Shown: positions 1-8,786, counted from the first letter of the stretch. The stretch is 64,000 nucleotides of DNA from JAAUTY01 sp964397305 (GCA_964397305.1 CAYNIP010000002.1:124001-188000), one strand, 5' to 3'. Made by a program: numbers and translations. The notes: generated from the sequence alone by a model not told the origin.

Positions 1-437
1 CCGCGCTGACGGAGCGTTTCGGTTTGGTTGGGTTGAGCGGCGAGGACCAGGGTGGCCAGCGCTGGCCGACCGACGCGGCTCTGTTGCTGCGCGACACGGC
101 CCTGGCGATCGATGACCAGCGCATCCAAAATCGACAAGTTGCGCGACATCAACTGGCGCAGGACAGCCTCAGGCTGGCGACTGCTGGGTAACAGCGCGCC
201 TGTCGCGATCAACTCGCTTTGCAAGCTGAGGAGGAAACGGTCGAAGGTGGTCGCTGCGGTCATACTCACTTCGGCCAGTTGGCGATCAAGGCTTTGCAGA
301 GCCGTCCGCAGACCTAAGGCGAGCGCGCCGCCCAGGCCCAAGGCTGCGACCAGCGCAAGCCAGAAGCCGCGCCGTGCTAGCTGTCGGGTGAGCGATTGGG
401 AGCGGTGCAGCAGAGCCGGCGAATCAGCAGCAGTCAT
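1..437 (-). CDS. Membrane sensor protein, N-terminal part (gene leaves the window)
   Basis: The frame opens with ATG at 437 and stays open to base 1, so only about 145 N-terminal residues are visible. They show a short cytoplasmic head, one membrane segment at about residues 23-42 (FWLALVAALGLGGALALGLR) and an extracytoplasmic region that looks like the start of a Cache-type sensor domain (helical RLLSLQSEL-like stretch, then LDALVIDRQGRV). This N-terminus is typical of a sensor histidine kinase or a cyclic-di-GMP enzyme; the output domain lies outside the window. A GAGG motif about 11 bases upstream supports the start. The gene follows the solute-binding lipoprotein gene at 465-1520 by only 27 bases on the same strand, so the two are probably co-transcribed and may work together as a binding-protein plus sensor pair. 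That pairing is inference. Confidence 0.75.
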   Translation of the reverse strand, partial: MTAADSPALLHRSQSLTRQLARRGFWLALVAALGLGGALALGLRTALQSLDRQLAEVSMTAATTFDRFLLSLQSELIATGALLPSSRQPEAVLRQLMSRNLSILDALVIDRQGRVAQQQSRVGRPALATLVLAAQPNQTETLRQR

Positions 438-464
438 CAGCGATCGCGCCTCATCAGTTTTTTC

Positions 465-1520
465 TCAGCGGTAAGTCGCAACGTTCTCGCGCGTGACCAA
501 GGGAATTTCGGGCAGCGCCGAGAAGCTGGGAAAGCGCTCCTGGTTTTCGAGATGGCGAATCAGCAATTGCAGGGCTAACCGCGCCTGCAAGTCAGAGCGC
601 TGGTCGATCGTGGCGGCCAATTGACCGGCGGCGATCGCCTCGAGGGCAATATCCAGCGCGTCAAAGCCCGCGATCAGCACGTCGCTGCGCCCCGCCGCCG
701 CCGCCGCTTGCGCGGCCCCCAGGGCCATGCGATCATTCGCCGCTACAATCGCTTGCAAGTCCGGGTGCTGAGCGAACCACGCAGCCGCAATCTTCACAGC
801 CGGTTCCGTGCCCCAATCGGCGCTGGCGGTAGCAACAATGTCAAGATTATTCTGCTGCATCCCGGCCAGGAAGCCATCGCGCCGCTCAATGGCGTTTTGG
901 TGGTCGAGGGGGCCGTTGAGGATCGCCACTTGGCTGCGGCTGGGCAACTGGGCGGCAATCCACTCGCCCAGGACGCGACCAGCGGCAAAGTTGTCGAAGC
1001 CAACGGTGGTAACGAGGCGATCGCTGTTCAGCGGCGTATCGACAGCAATCACAGGAATGCCAGCCGCGATCGCCTTTTCGACCACCGGGACGAGGGCCAG
1101 GGAATCGACCGCACCGATTGCCAGACCATCAACATCGCCGCGCTCAACGAGATCGTTGATAGCGCGGATCTGGTCTTCTACACAGGTTTGGCAAGGGTTG
1201 GGCAGTAGTGTGACTTGAATGCCAAAATCCTCAGCGGCTTGTTGTGCCCCTTGCCAGGCGCGCTCCCAGTTCGGATCGACGATGGTTCCCGTCGATGCGT
1301 CGCGGCGGTCTTTCACCGCAAAGACCAGCCGCCAGGGCCGGGTTGCCTTGATTTCAGTGTCTGGAATGGCGGCAGCCGGGCTCGCCGTTGTAGTTGGCGA
1401 GGCCTCTGTTTCGGCCGCCGGAGGCGCTTCGGGAGCGCGGCAACCCGCGATCACCAGCCCGGCAACCGCAAGGCCCAGGAAGCCAGACCAGCCCAATTGA
1501 TGTAGGAGCTTCACAAGCAA
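465..1520 (-). CDS. Sugar-type substrate-binding lipoprotein (Peripla_BP_4 / RbsB-like)
   Basis: A 351-residue periplasmic binding protein of the ribose/LacI-like type I fold. The N-terminus has a hydrophobic signal ending in a lipobox (VIAGC, Cys about residue 27), so the mature protein should be a lipoprotein. It is followed by a Pro/Ala/Thr-rich linker. The core shows family hallmarks: WERAWQGAQQAAEDFGIQVTLL, a CQTC pair, DGLAIGAVDS, GIPVIAVDTPLNSDRLVTTVGFDN, and ILNGPLDHQNAIERRDGF. Family members bind sugars or sugar-like signals and deliver them either to an ABC importer or to a membrane receptor. No ABC permease or ATPase gene is adjacent; the next gene downstream is a membrane sensor. 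A receptor-type role is therefore plausible. The ligand cannot be told from sequence. Confidence 0.85.
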   Translation of the reverse strand: MLVKLLHQLGWSGFLGLAVAGLVIAGCRAPEAPPAAETEASPTTTASPAAAIPDTEIKATRPWRLVFAVKDRRDASTGTIVDPNWERAWQGAQQAAEDFGIQVTLLPNPCQTCVEDQIRAINDLVERGDVDGLAIGAVDSLALVPVVEKAIAAGIPVIAVDTPLNSDRLVTTVGFDNFAAGRVLGEWIAAQLPSRSQVAILNGPLDHQNAIERRDGFLAGMQQNNLDIVATASADWGTEPAVKIAAAWFAQHPDLQAIVAANDRMALGAAQAAAAAGRSDVLIAGFDALDIALEAIAAGQLAATIDQRSDLQARLALQLLIRHLENQERFPSFSALPEIPLVTRENVATYR

Positions 1521-1864
1521 GAGTCCTCAGAGCCAACGGTTGAGACGTAGCATTCTCCACCAGCCCTCAGCCCTAACAACGAGAGTCGTCGCTGGGCTGA
1601 ATTGCCGAAGGCTGAGGAAGCGGAGCCAGTCGCCGGCTTGGAAGAGCCAGAACCCAAGACGCGAGCGCACCAAACCGCGACCACTGCACAGCATTCTCCC
1701 TCTGATCTAAGCACAGACCGCCGGGCGATGGGTGTTGGCCAAAACACATCTAAGCCAGGGGCGCTGAGGGTGCGGGGGCGGTCAGCAGCAGGGATTCTTA
1801 GCGCTCACCGCTCGCCTTAGCGAGGGACAGGGAAGGGGCGGACCCCGGCTAGGCAAGTACGCTT
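1521..1864. other. Intergenic stretch, no gene recognised
   Basis: This gap of about 340 bases separates the ATPase stop codon from the lipoprotein gene; both are on the minus strand. Short frames exist on both strands but have cyanobacterium-atypical composition and no recognisable domain. The part near 1790-1840 resembles the GC-rich debris seen in other intergenic regions of the window. The promoter for the lipoprotein gene should lie here, but I could not assign convincing -35/-10 boxes. Confidence 0.4.
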
Positions 1865-4800
1865 CTAGGTTCCCTGCTCCTGCCGGGGGACGAGGCTGGG
1901 GGAGGGGAGCTGCACAACCGTTACGGGGTTAGGGGCTTGGGCCTGACGCTGGCGAACGTCCCGCGCTGTTTGCAACTCGTCCTCCCCGGCTGCCAGCAGC
2001 CGCTCGTTAATTTGCGCCAAAAACCATTGCCGGGCGCGCTCGTCCGGTAGCGATAATTTCTCCAGCGCCTCATCCACCCAGCCCTCCACCATCGCGATCT
2101 GTTCGCGGTCGATCCAGACCATCCGCGTCACCTCACTGCCATCGGGCCGCGTCACGGTGATCCGCTTCGCCTCAAAGCCGCTGGACTGGGCAGCATTAGC
2201 GGCTTGCAAGGCCTCCAGATTCTTAAACCGTCGGGCCAGATCGCTGAGCGTCAGCTCAAAGCGCATCGCATCCGCATCCGTCCAGGACTCGGCGGGCTTA
2301 TCGGCGACGACCATCACCAAGGCCGCCAGCCAGTCGCTATCGGTTGCCACCTCATCCACCGCTGCCAACAAAAACCGCTTCAGGGACGGTTCCAGGCATT
2401 GCCCGACCAGATAGCTGGCTCGCACCCGCAGATCTTCCCGCAGCTTGCCTTCCCCTTGGCGGACGCTGAAGGCCGTGTGGAGCTGGGCGCGGCAGTCGCT
2501 CAGGAGTTGCTCATAGGCCCGCTGCAATTCCTGCAAGGATTCGACTAGGCGCGATCGCAGCACGGGGGCCGTCTCCGCGTCGTCGCTGGCGCCGGGCTGG
2601 ATGGGAGCCAGGCCGCAGGCCTGAGGCAGCGAGCTAAACAGCAATTCATCCGGCTCCTGGGCCTTCTGCAAGGCCTGGAGAACTGCTTGGGCGCGATCGC
2701 TCAGGCGCCGCGTCTGCCGGGTAAACTTAGGCAGCCGCTTGACAAAGCCAAACAGCGGCTTCGCCACCAGCAGCAGCGAGGCATTGCGAATCCCCGGCGG
2801 TGCTGTGGACTGGGGCGAGCGGAGGATGGCCTCCAGCTCGCTAAAGACACTCAAACGCAGCCCCACCAGCTCAAAGTGCTTCACCGCAAATCGTGCCGGG
2901 TCCTTCACGAGCAGCTCAAAATGCTCGGGTCCAAGCACCGGAATAAACGTGCCATCTTTGTAAAGGCCAACCTCCGTTGCCCGGTAGAGCAGCACAGCAG
3001 CCAGGAGCACGGGCAAGGCCCCCGGCTTCACCCCATAGGGGGGCCGGCCCAGGTGCTCGTAGAGTTCCCCTAGGGAGCGCTGGGCTGTCCGCGCGCCGAG
3101 ACAAAAGGCCTCAATCGCCTGCCAGACCGTGGCTAGCCCGGAATCAGAGGGGGGCGGGTAAAAGCCCCAAGGTTCGCGCCGCGTCCCGGCGGGATGATCG
3201 CCCTCACAGCGGTGAATCGCCGACGCCGCCAGCAGCGAGCCATACATCGCCACCTCCGGCCCGTAACCCTGGAGCCCCAAGCGCGGTTGGGTCGCGGCCG
3301 CCAGCATCGCTTCCAGGAGCAAGCGGCGCGCCTTCGCCCCCTGAGCAGTCAGCGTGCGGCGGTTGATCAGTTCATTATCCAGGCGCAGGCCGTGGGAATA
3401 GGTGCGATCGCAGACCGTCGAGAGCAGCGCCCGAAACCCCTTAGCCGAGCGCACCGTGACCCGTTGGCCCACGGCCCAGCAAGCATTCCGACCCTCAGAC
3501 CAGTCAAAGGCCGCGACCCAGGCCTCCTGGAGCCGGCCCGCCGCCGCCGCCAGCCGGTAGCGCACCTCCCGCCGGGCCACGCCATCGGTAGCCAACTCCG
3601 GAGCGTGCCGCTGGATTTGCTCCAAGGCTCGCTGCTCCCGAACGCCATCACGCAGGGGCTCTAGGGCTGTAGTCGTCACGACCAGCAGCGGCCGTCCGTC
3701 CGCCGTCTGAGCGGGCACGGCCTCGGGGGGCTGCGGATCGAGCCAGTAGACGATCACGCCATCGCTCCCGGCGGCGCTCAGCTTGTCCCAGGCCAGCCGC
3801 CCATCACCGTATCGTTGCTGAAAATAGCGGAGATTGCCCGTCTCGCTGTAGTGGCGCTGGGCCACTAGGGGTTTCAGGAGCTGCACCTCGGTTAGGGCCT
3901 CGGCGAGGGGGCGGTGATCCCGGGCCGCCCGCTCGGCCACCGCCGCTTCGACATCAAAATCGGAGCCCTGCCACAGCCGCAGCTCTGCCGTCGCCCCCCG
4001 GTAGGCCACAATACCCCGCCCGCGCAGCTCGCGGATTCGGGCTAACCAGGTCTCTTTGGCCGGATCATCCGGGCGATCGCAGAGCGAAAGGGCCACCAGG
4101 TGCGGCGTTGCCCGCAAGGCCCCCAAGCTGGTCGCTAGGTTCAGCACCCCGATCGTCTTGAGCAGCTTGAGCGGGTCCGGATCGCCCGCTTCAGCTTCCT
4201 GGATCATTCCCTGGACTTCGAGCCAACGCTGGTAGTTCAGGCGGGAGGTTAAGCCCAAGCCAGCCTTGGCAAAATAGTCGTAGAGCTGGTGGGGTTGCAG
4301 CGTCGGCAGGGTCTCACCGGCCTGGGTTGTGCGTAAGAAGTCCTGGAAGCCGCCGGGTTCGTCGCTGGTCAGGAAGGCAAAGAGCGAGCGGTCATTTTGG
4401 GCATAGCGCGTGCAGAGGGAGGGCAACACCAGGGCCGTGATGGGGTGCAGGGGATAGACCCGCTCCAGTTGCCCGGGGTCCGGGGCCCCAGCCTCGCTTA
4501 GCCCAGCCGCCCACTGTTGCGATCGCGCCGCGATCCCCGCCCGCAGCGGCTCCGCTGGGCGGCGATCGATCGCCTGGCCGAGCAACCGTAAGATCTGGCC
4601 CGAGGCCGCCGGAAAGGGGATGTCCTCAAACCGGCCCTGGACCTTGATCCACTCACTCTGGGCAGCAGCATTGAGGCGATCGCCATAGCCCGCAAAGGAC
4701 TGGTGCAGCAAGCCGAGGAAATAGACCTGATGCTGACCGGTTTGCCGCAGTTCGGCGATCTGTTGCAGCAAGTACAGATCACCGCCCCCAGAGGCTTGGG

Positions 4801-5452
4801 CGGCAAATTCCAGGTTTTTGCCCAACTCATCCACGATGATCAGCAGGTTGGTTTTTGCCAAGCGCGGCAGACGCTTCAGCGCTTGCAGAACTTGGCGATC
4901 GCCCTTGCGCCCGTCCCCAGCAGCCGCCTCCACCAGCAGATCGACAATATCCCGCGTCATCTCTTGGCGCTCGTGGGGCAACCAGAAAGACTCCACCCCC
5001 GCCAGCAAAGCCCGAGCCAAGGTTTGACCGATCGGCTCCTGCTGCCCCACCGCCACAGCCCGCAGCCACCCGGCCGGGGGAATCGCCGCCCGGAGCGCCG
5101 CCACCTCCGGGGAGGCCTCGCCAAAGGCCTCGACCGCAATTTGCTCCGCAACCTGGCGCAGCGGACTCGTGGCCGGAGCCGCCAAGGCCGCCAGGTAGTG
5201 GGCCAGGGCCGATTTGCCCGTGCCGTAGGTTCCGGTCAGGGTCCAGGCTCGGGGGCCCCGGGCCGCGGCCGTCGCCGATAGGAGCCGCAACAACACCGCC
5301 CCCGACTGCTCCGTAGGCACGTAGCCCACGAGGGCTTGGACCTGGTCCAGGTCTCGTTCCAGGTTCACCGACCGGGCGTAGCGGCGCTGGAGCGTGAAGT
5401 AATTCGCCAGGGGGGCGGGGCCCAGCAGGGGGGGTGGGGACAAATCGTGCAT
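1865..5452 (-). CDS. Very large P-loop ATPase, SspC-like (putative DNA phosphorothioation/defence)
   Basis: A 1195-residue protein. The N-terminal region has a Walker A motif at about residues 74-81 (GTYGTGKS) and a Walker B-like stretch at about 203-209 (LLIIVDE) followed by LGKNLEFAAQ. Then comes a region rich in conserved-looking motifs (GLLHQSFAGYGDRLN, WIKVQGRFEDIPF). The long remainder is helical with no enzymatic domain I recognise. This architecture is shared by large defence ATPases such as SspC, BrxC/PglY and related proteins. The immediate upstream gene, 9 bases away, encodes a DUF4007 protein; from memory, DUF4007 is the family of the nickase SspB, whose partner is the ATPase SspC. 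The Ssp assignment rests on this partner and is inference. The sulfur-handling proteins SspA and SspD and the restriction partner SspE are absent from the neighbourhood. The start ATG at 5452 fits the partner's spacing. Confidence 0.7.
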   Translation of the reverse strand: MHDLSPPPLLGPAPLANYFTLQRRYARSVNLERDLDQVQALVGYVPTEQSGAVLLRLLSATAAARGPRAWTLTGTYGTGKSALAHYLAALAAPATSPLRQVAEQIAVEAFGEASPEVAALRAAIPPAGWLRAVAVGQQEPIGQTLARALLAGVESFWLPHERQEMTRDIVDLLVEAAAGDGRKGDRQVLQALKRLPRLAKTNLLIIVDELGKNLEFAAQASGGGDLYLLQQIAELRQTGQHQVYFLGLLHQSFAGYGDRLNAAAQSEWIKVQGRFEDIPFPAASGQILRLLGQAIDRRPAEPLRAGIAARSQQWAAGLSEAGAPDPGQLERVYPLHPITALVLPSLCTRYAQNDRSLFAFLTSDEPGGFQDFLRTTQAGETLPTLQPHQLYDYFAKAGLGLTSRLNYQRWLEVQGMIQEAEAGDPDPLKLLKTIGVLNLATSLGALRATPHLVALSLCDRPDDPAKETWLARIRELRGRGIVAYRGATAELRLWQGSDFDVEAAVAERAARDHRPLAEALTEVQLLKPLVAQRHYSETGNLRYFQQRYGDGRLAWDKLSAAGSDGVIVYWLDPQPPEAVPAQTADGRPLLVVTTTALEPLRDGVREQRALEQIQRHAPELATDGVARREVRYRLAAAAGRLQEAWVAAFDWSEGRNACWAVGQRVTVRSAKGFRALLSTVCDRTYSHGLRLDNELINRRTLTAQGAKARRLLLEAMLAAATQPRLGLQGYGPEVAMYGSLLAASAIHRCEGDHPAGTRREPWGFYPPPSDSGLATVWQAIEAFCLGARTAQRSLGELYEHLGRPPYGVKPGALPVLLAAVLLYRATEVGLYKDGTFIPVLGPEHFELLVKDPARFAVKHFELVGLRLSVFSELEAILRSPQSTAPPGIRNASLLLVAKPLFGFVKRLPKFTRQTRRLSDRAQAVLQALQKAQEPDELLFSSLPQACGLAPIQPGASDDAETAPVLRSRLVESLQELQRAYEQLLSDCRAQLHTAFSVRQGEGKLREDLRVRASYLVGQCLEPSLKRFLLAAVDEVATDSDWLAALVMVVADKPAESWTDADAMRFELTLSDLARRFKNLEALQAANAAQSSGFEAKRITVTRPDGSEVTRMVWIDREQIAMVEGWVDEALEKLSLPDERARQWFLAQINERLLAAGEDELQTARDVRQRQAQAPNPVTVVQLPSPSLVPRQEQGT

Positions 5453-5461
5453 GGAGTCTCC

Positions 5462-6385
5462 CTAGCGGGTTGCATAGTAAGATTCTAGAATCGCCACCGC
5501 CAGACGGTGGGGCTCGTCAGTCGTGAGGCTCAACTGCAACTTACCGGCTGTTTCCATCAGGGCCAGCTCCGGCCAATCCGGGGCGATCGCCTCCAGGGCC
5601 TGACAAAGGGCGGCCTCGTTCAACCGAAAGACCAGGCCGGGACTCCCGGGCTCAAACAGCAGCCGACTCGCAGGAATCGTGCGGGCCCCGCCCCTCCCCC
5701 GTCCCAACTGCTGAAGACTCGCGTAGGCCACCACGGCCGGAGCCAGCGACGGTTTTGCCCCCACCCGAAAGGCGAGGTGCGGCGTATCCCCAAGGCGCTG
5801 GAGCAGTCCCAACTCTACAAAAGGGCAGTCTAGGGTCTCTTCGCTCTCCGGCCGTTTCCGCGCCGGGGGCTGGGGTACGTACATCCGTAGCAGGCAAGCG
5901 AGATCCTTTTTCAGGGACGAAGCCGCCGGGCGGCTCGGCAGGCGCTCGGCATAGCTCGCCAAGTCACCTCGCAACTGGTCTTCCGTAAACTCGACAGCGC
6001 GAAACTCGTTGAAGACAAAATGCCAGGTCGTTGCTAGGCAGGGGGCTTGCAGCAGTTGCCAGTGCAGCAACCAGAGGGAGGCAGGATCTTCAAGATAAGC
6101 ATCCCAGCCGTCCTGACCCAGCAGTTGTTGGCCAAAGGCCGTCGGACGATCCTCCGCCAGCACCTTGAAGGCGGTACACCAGTAGCGAATCGCGCGCACC
6201 ATATTTTTCCCAACGCCGAGCTGCACGGCCGCATCCTCAGCACGGAAAACCTGAGGATCACGGCTGGCACGGTCAAACCCTTTCTTGAGCCAACCAAAGC
6301 GCGGGTGAAAGGTCTCATGGCGTGCAAAAGCAGCCATCTCTTTGGGCTGGGCTGCACGGGTATCCGAGCGGAGTGACGGAGCCAT
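5462..6385 (-). CDS. DUF4007 family protein, SspB-like
   Basis: A 307-residue protein whose N-terminal part carries the DUF4007 signature: HETFHPRFGWLKKGFD, then FRAEDAAVQLGVGKNMVRAIRYWCTAFKVL. The latter looks like a helix-turn-helix that recognises DNA. A second helical region (SLWLLHWQLLQAPCLATTWHFVFNEF) is also typical of the family. As I recall, SspB of the SspABCD single-strand phosphorothioation system contains this family and nicks DNA; a nickase role here is inference. Translation may start at 6385 or at the internal Met at codon 17 (6337), which lies directly before the conserved block. The gene is first in a two-gene unit with the large ATPase 9 bases downstream. A copy of the dispersed repeat lies about 75 bases upstream. 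Confidence 0.75.
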   Translation of the reverse strand: MAPSLRSDTRAAQPKEMAAFARHETFHPRFGWLKKGFDRASRDPQVFRAEDAAVQLGVGKNMVRAIRYWCTAFKVLAEDRPTAFGQQLLGQDGWDAYLEDPASLWLLHWQLLQAPCLATTWHFVFNEFRAVEFTEDQLRGDLASYAERLPSRPAASSLKKDLACLLRMYVPQPPARKRPESEETLDCPFVELGLLQRLGDTPHLAFRVGAKPSLAPAVVAYASLQQLGRGRGGARTIPASRLLFEPGSPGLVFRLNEAALCQALEAIAPDWPELALMETAGKLQLSLTTDEPHRLAVAILESYYATR

Positions 6386-6458
6386 GATTCACCAACGAAC
6401 AAACGTACTGATATTTTGCCCTCCAAAGGGCAATCTGGCAAGGCTCAGCTTCCCTCAC

Positions 6459-6702
6459 GGGTGGACCCAAAAAAGCGCGGCTCCCTTGAATGCTGAGCGC
6501 TGGCCCAAGAATCAGAGGGCCACCCCCGTCAGCGTTACGGAGCCCACTCTGCGAGAAGCCGCTGCACGTCTACATCCCCCGACCCCTGCTCCCAAAGCTA
6601 GGAGCAGGGGAGTTAGAAGCCCCTCTCCCAAGTTGGGAGAGGGGTTGGGGTGAGGGCTTAGCGAAGGAGTATAAACACCCCGCGTCAAATTTCATTCACC
6701 CC
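6459..6702. repeat. Dispersed MITE-like repeat, full copy A
   Basis: About 244 bases matching the copy at 60854-61095 along most of its length. The left end reads GGGTGGACCCAAAAAAGCGC and the right end finishes in TTCATTCACCCC, an imperfect inverted repeat of the left end. The middle contains the shared block GAGAAGCCGCTGCACGTC at about 6550 and a strong hairpin from CCTCTCCCAAGTTGGGAGAGG near 6625. TTCCCTC occurs just outside both ends (6450-6456 and 6703-6709), which could be a target-site duplication, although on the left it sits two or three bases away from the repeat end. No protein is encoded. The rest of the gap, 6703-6969, holds nothing I can identify. Confidence 0.75.
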
Positions 6703-6969
6703 TTCCCTCGCCATTCTACCGCAGCTTACTCCAGATATAGTGGTTTAATCGAAAAAAGCTGCCTAGAAAGCTCTACATAAAGCGCTCATCGATCCGAGGA
6801 GCTGGCGAGGACCACGGCTCATCTTGGGAGGCTCCTCGGGGCTAGGGTCCCTCGTCAGCTCAAGCCAGAATCCAGTCAGGGAGTACATTTCGGCCTTGGG
6901 CAGTTCCGTGAATCTCATGGCTCAGAAACCAGGGTCGGCCAGGATTTCCTGCACTCTGAACGACGAACC

Positions 6970-7962
6970 CTAGGGCAACTGGTCCTGCAAAAATTTATCC
7001 AGCAGGAAAAAGTCGAGGTCTTCAAAGGAGGCTGCATAGGCGACGGTGGGCACATCGTAGCCCTTGAGGCGGACGACATATTCTTGAAACCGCTGCTGGG
7101 CGCTGCCCCAAGTGGCGAGGTAGTCGTAGGTGGTTTTTCCGAGGGCGATGTTGCGGCCGATCTGCTTAGTGCAGGACTCCAGCCGGAAGGCCGTATTCAC
7201 CGTGTCACCGATGGCGGTGTAATCGGGGCGATCGCCGCTGCCCGTATTGCCCACCATCGCATAGCCGGTATTGATGCCAGCGCCGATGCGGAGGGGAAAA
7301 GGCAGGGGGTAATGGTTGCTCAGATCGGTGGTCATCTTGTACAGGTCGCTAATCGCCTGGAAAATCTGCACAATTTCCTCCCGGGCAATCTCGGTCTCGC
7401 CGTGGAACCAGATCGACATCACCGCATCGCCGATGTACTTGTCCACCCAACTGCCGGAATCGCGAATGATATTGCCTGCTTGGTTAAACCAGTCCCCGAG
7501 GAGGGTCGAGAGGAGCTGCTCGTCCATTTGGCGGGTCAAGACCGTGAAATCCCGGATATCCACCACCATCACGGACATCAGGCGGCGGACGTGGAGGACC
7601 GAGGTGGGCGGATCTGTCTCGGTGCGGCGATCGCTGAGGGTCGTGCGGGGGTGGGCCGGGCCGCGAAGCTCGAGATCCGTCTGGCCAAGGCTGATGCGAT
7701 CGCCATTGCGAATTAAGGCCGGCACACTCACCCGCCGACCATTGAGAAACGTGCCGTTGCGGCTGCCCAAATCAATGACGTAGAACTCCCCGGTATCCGT
7801 CGCCTGCACCATGGCATGACTGCGGGAAATCCAAGTATCGGGAATGACAAAATTATTATCTTCACCCCGCCCCAAGGTCCAATTACTGCCACTCACCAAG
7901 GGCAGATAGCGATTGCCACCTGGAGTACGCAGAACTAGATAAGGGGCGGGTTCCGTGGACAT
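6970..7962 (-). CDS. FHA domain - class III adenylate/guanylate cyclase
   Basis: A 330-residue cytoplasmic signalling protein. Residues about 25-95 form a forkhead-associated domain (LGRGEDNNFVI, WISRSHAMV, DLGSRNGTFLNGRR), which binds phosphothreonine peptides. Residues about 130-305 form a class III nucleotide cyclase domain. Both metal-binding aspartates are present (VVDIRDFT and DKYIGDAVM), as is the second conserved block (DYTAIGDTVNTAFRLE). The lysine of DKYIGD and the aspartate of DYTAIGD are what adenylate cyclases use to select ATP, so cAMP is the likely product; this is inference from residue identity. The FHA domain suggests activity gated by a Ser/Thr kinase. It stands alone on the minus strand. 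A candidate CRP-type site lies elsewhere in the window at 62355-62370. Confidence 0.9.
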   Translation of the reverse strand: MSTEPAPYLVLRTPGGNRYLPLVSGSNWTLGRGEDNNFVIPDTWISRSHAMVQATDTGEFYVIDLGSRNGTFLNGRRVSVPALIRNGDRISLGQTDLELRGPAHPRTTLSDRRTETDPPTSVLHVRRLMSVMVVDIRDFTVLTRQMDEQLLSTLLGDWFNQAGNIIRDSGSWVDKYIGDAVMSIWFHGETEIAREEIVQIFQAISDLYKMTTDLSNHYPLPFPLRIGAGINTGYAMVGNTGSGDRPDYTAIGDTVNTAFRLESCTKQIGRNIALGKTTYDYLATWGSAQQRFQEYVVRLKGYDVPTVAYAASFEDLDFFLLDKFLQDQLP

Positions 7963-8003
7963 CCCGGCAGCAGCAATGGGGGGTTAGGCACTCACAAGCC
8001 AGC

Positions 8004-8717
8004 CTAGCACGACAGAGAAAGGCCAAGCCAGAAAAGGCCATCTACCAAGATTGTACTCAGGACTGCACCGCCAAAGGCCCAATCCTGAAGCGACGGGCGT
8101 TTCAGAGCCCAAAATCCCACCGACAGCAGCACCGCCACCAGCCAGAGGGCGCAAAATCCCGCCCAAGGCGTCTCGATATGGGCCAGGGCCGCCTGTAAAA
8201 CGACGGGAGCCATCTCCGGCTCCACCTGCATCACCTGCCGCCAGTAGGGAATGAGGGCCGTTAAGTAAAAATACAGATCTGTCATCGCGGTTCCCACCAG
8301 GGAGCCGAGGTAGAAGCTGTTGCCAATGGGCCAGCGCTGGCGGTAGGAGCCCCAAGCGAGGAGGGGCAGGGCGATCGCCTCCACGGGCAGGTGAATCAAC
8401 GGCTCCCAGCGCAGCCAGCCCCAGTAGAGAGAGCCCGCCAGCCAAGTCCAGCTAAAACCCACCAGCAAGTCACCCCAGAGGGCCCATCCGGGTCGGCGCT
8501 GGAGCCAGTAGGCGAGGGCAAACCAGGCGAAGCTCAGGGCTAAACTCAGGGTCGGCCAAACGCGCACAAGGGGGGCTTGGAAAAAGACGGGCCCAGACAC
8601 CAGGAAGGAAGCGGCGGCAAAGATGAGCCAGCGTTGGCGAGCGGAATTCGGAGTGGCAATCGTATCGGGCTCAGCCAGCAGCGCCGCAGCCCCTGGCCAC
8701 CGGGGATGATCAAGCAA
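8004..8717 (-). CDS. DUF3120 family integral membrane protein
   Basis: A 237-residue hydrophobic protein with about six or seven membrane segments. The central block (SWTWLAGSLYWGWLRWEPLIHLPVEAIALPLL) and the downstream stretch FYLGSLVGTAMTDLYFYL match what I know of the cyanobacterial DUF3120 family, which has no assigned function. The family is almost confined to cyanobacteria and plastid-bearing lineages, so it also serves as a taxonomic marker. Several tryptophans sit at membrane borders. The gene lies 41 bases downstream of the FHA-cyclase start on the same strand, so it could be transcribed ahead of that gene in one unit. The upstream region contains a C/G-rich palindrome. Confidence 0.85.
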   Translation of the reverse strand: MLDHPRWPGAAALLAEPDTIATPNSARQRWLIFAAASFLVSGPVFFQAPLVRVWPTLSLALSFAWFALAYWLQRRPGWALWGDLLVGFSWTWLAGSLYWGWLRWEPLIHLPVEAIALPLLAWGSYRQRWPIGNSFYLGSLVGTAMTDLYFYLTALIPYWRQVMQVEPEMAPVVLQAALAHIETPWAGFCALWLVAVLLSVGFWALKRPSLQDWAFGGAVLSTILVDGLFWLGLSLSC

Positions 8718-8765
8718 GGGATTTGTTAAGATTCTTAAACCACCCTTTTAAGATAACACAAACTT

Positions 8766-8786
8766 CTATCCCCCCGGGGGGGATAG
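8766..8786. repeat. C/G-run palindrome upstream of DUF3120
   Basis: CTAT followed by six C, then seven G followed by ATAG: ten-base arms around one central G. It lies about 50 bases upstream of the DUF3120 start. It could be an operator or a slippage-prone element; no function can be assigned. The remaining gap, 8787-9146, contains no gene I support. Confidence 0.5.

Noticed and set aside
52..474. 140-codon plus-strand frame at the left edge
   Set aside because: The opposite strand carries a better frame starting at 437 with a membrane helix and a Cache-like domain; the plus-strand translation is Arg/Ser-rich and featureless.
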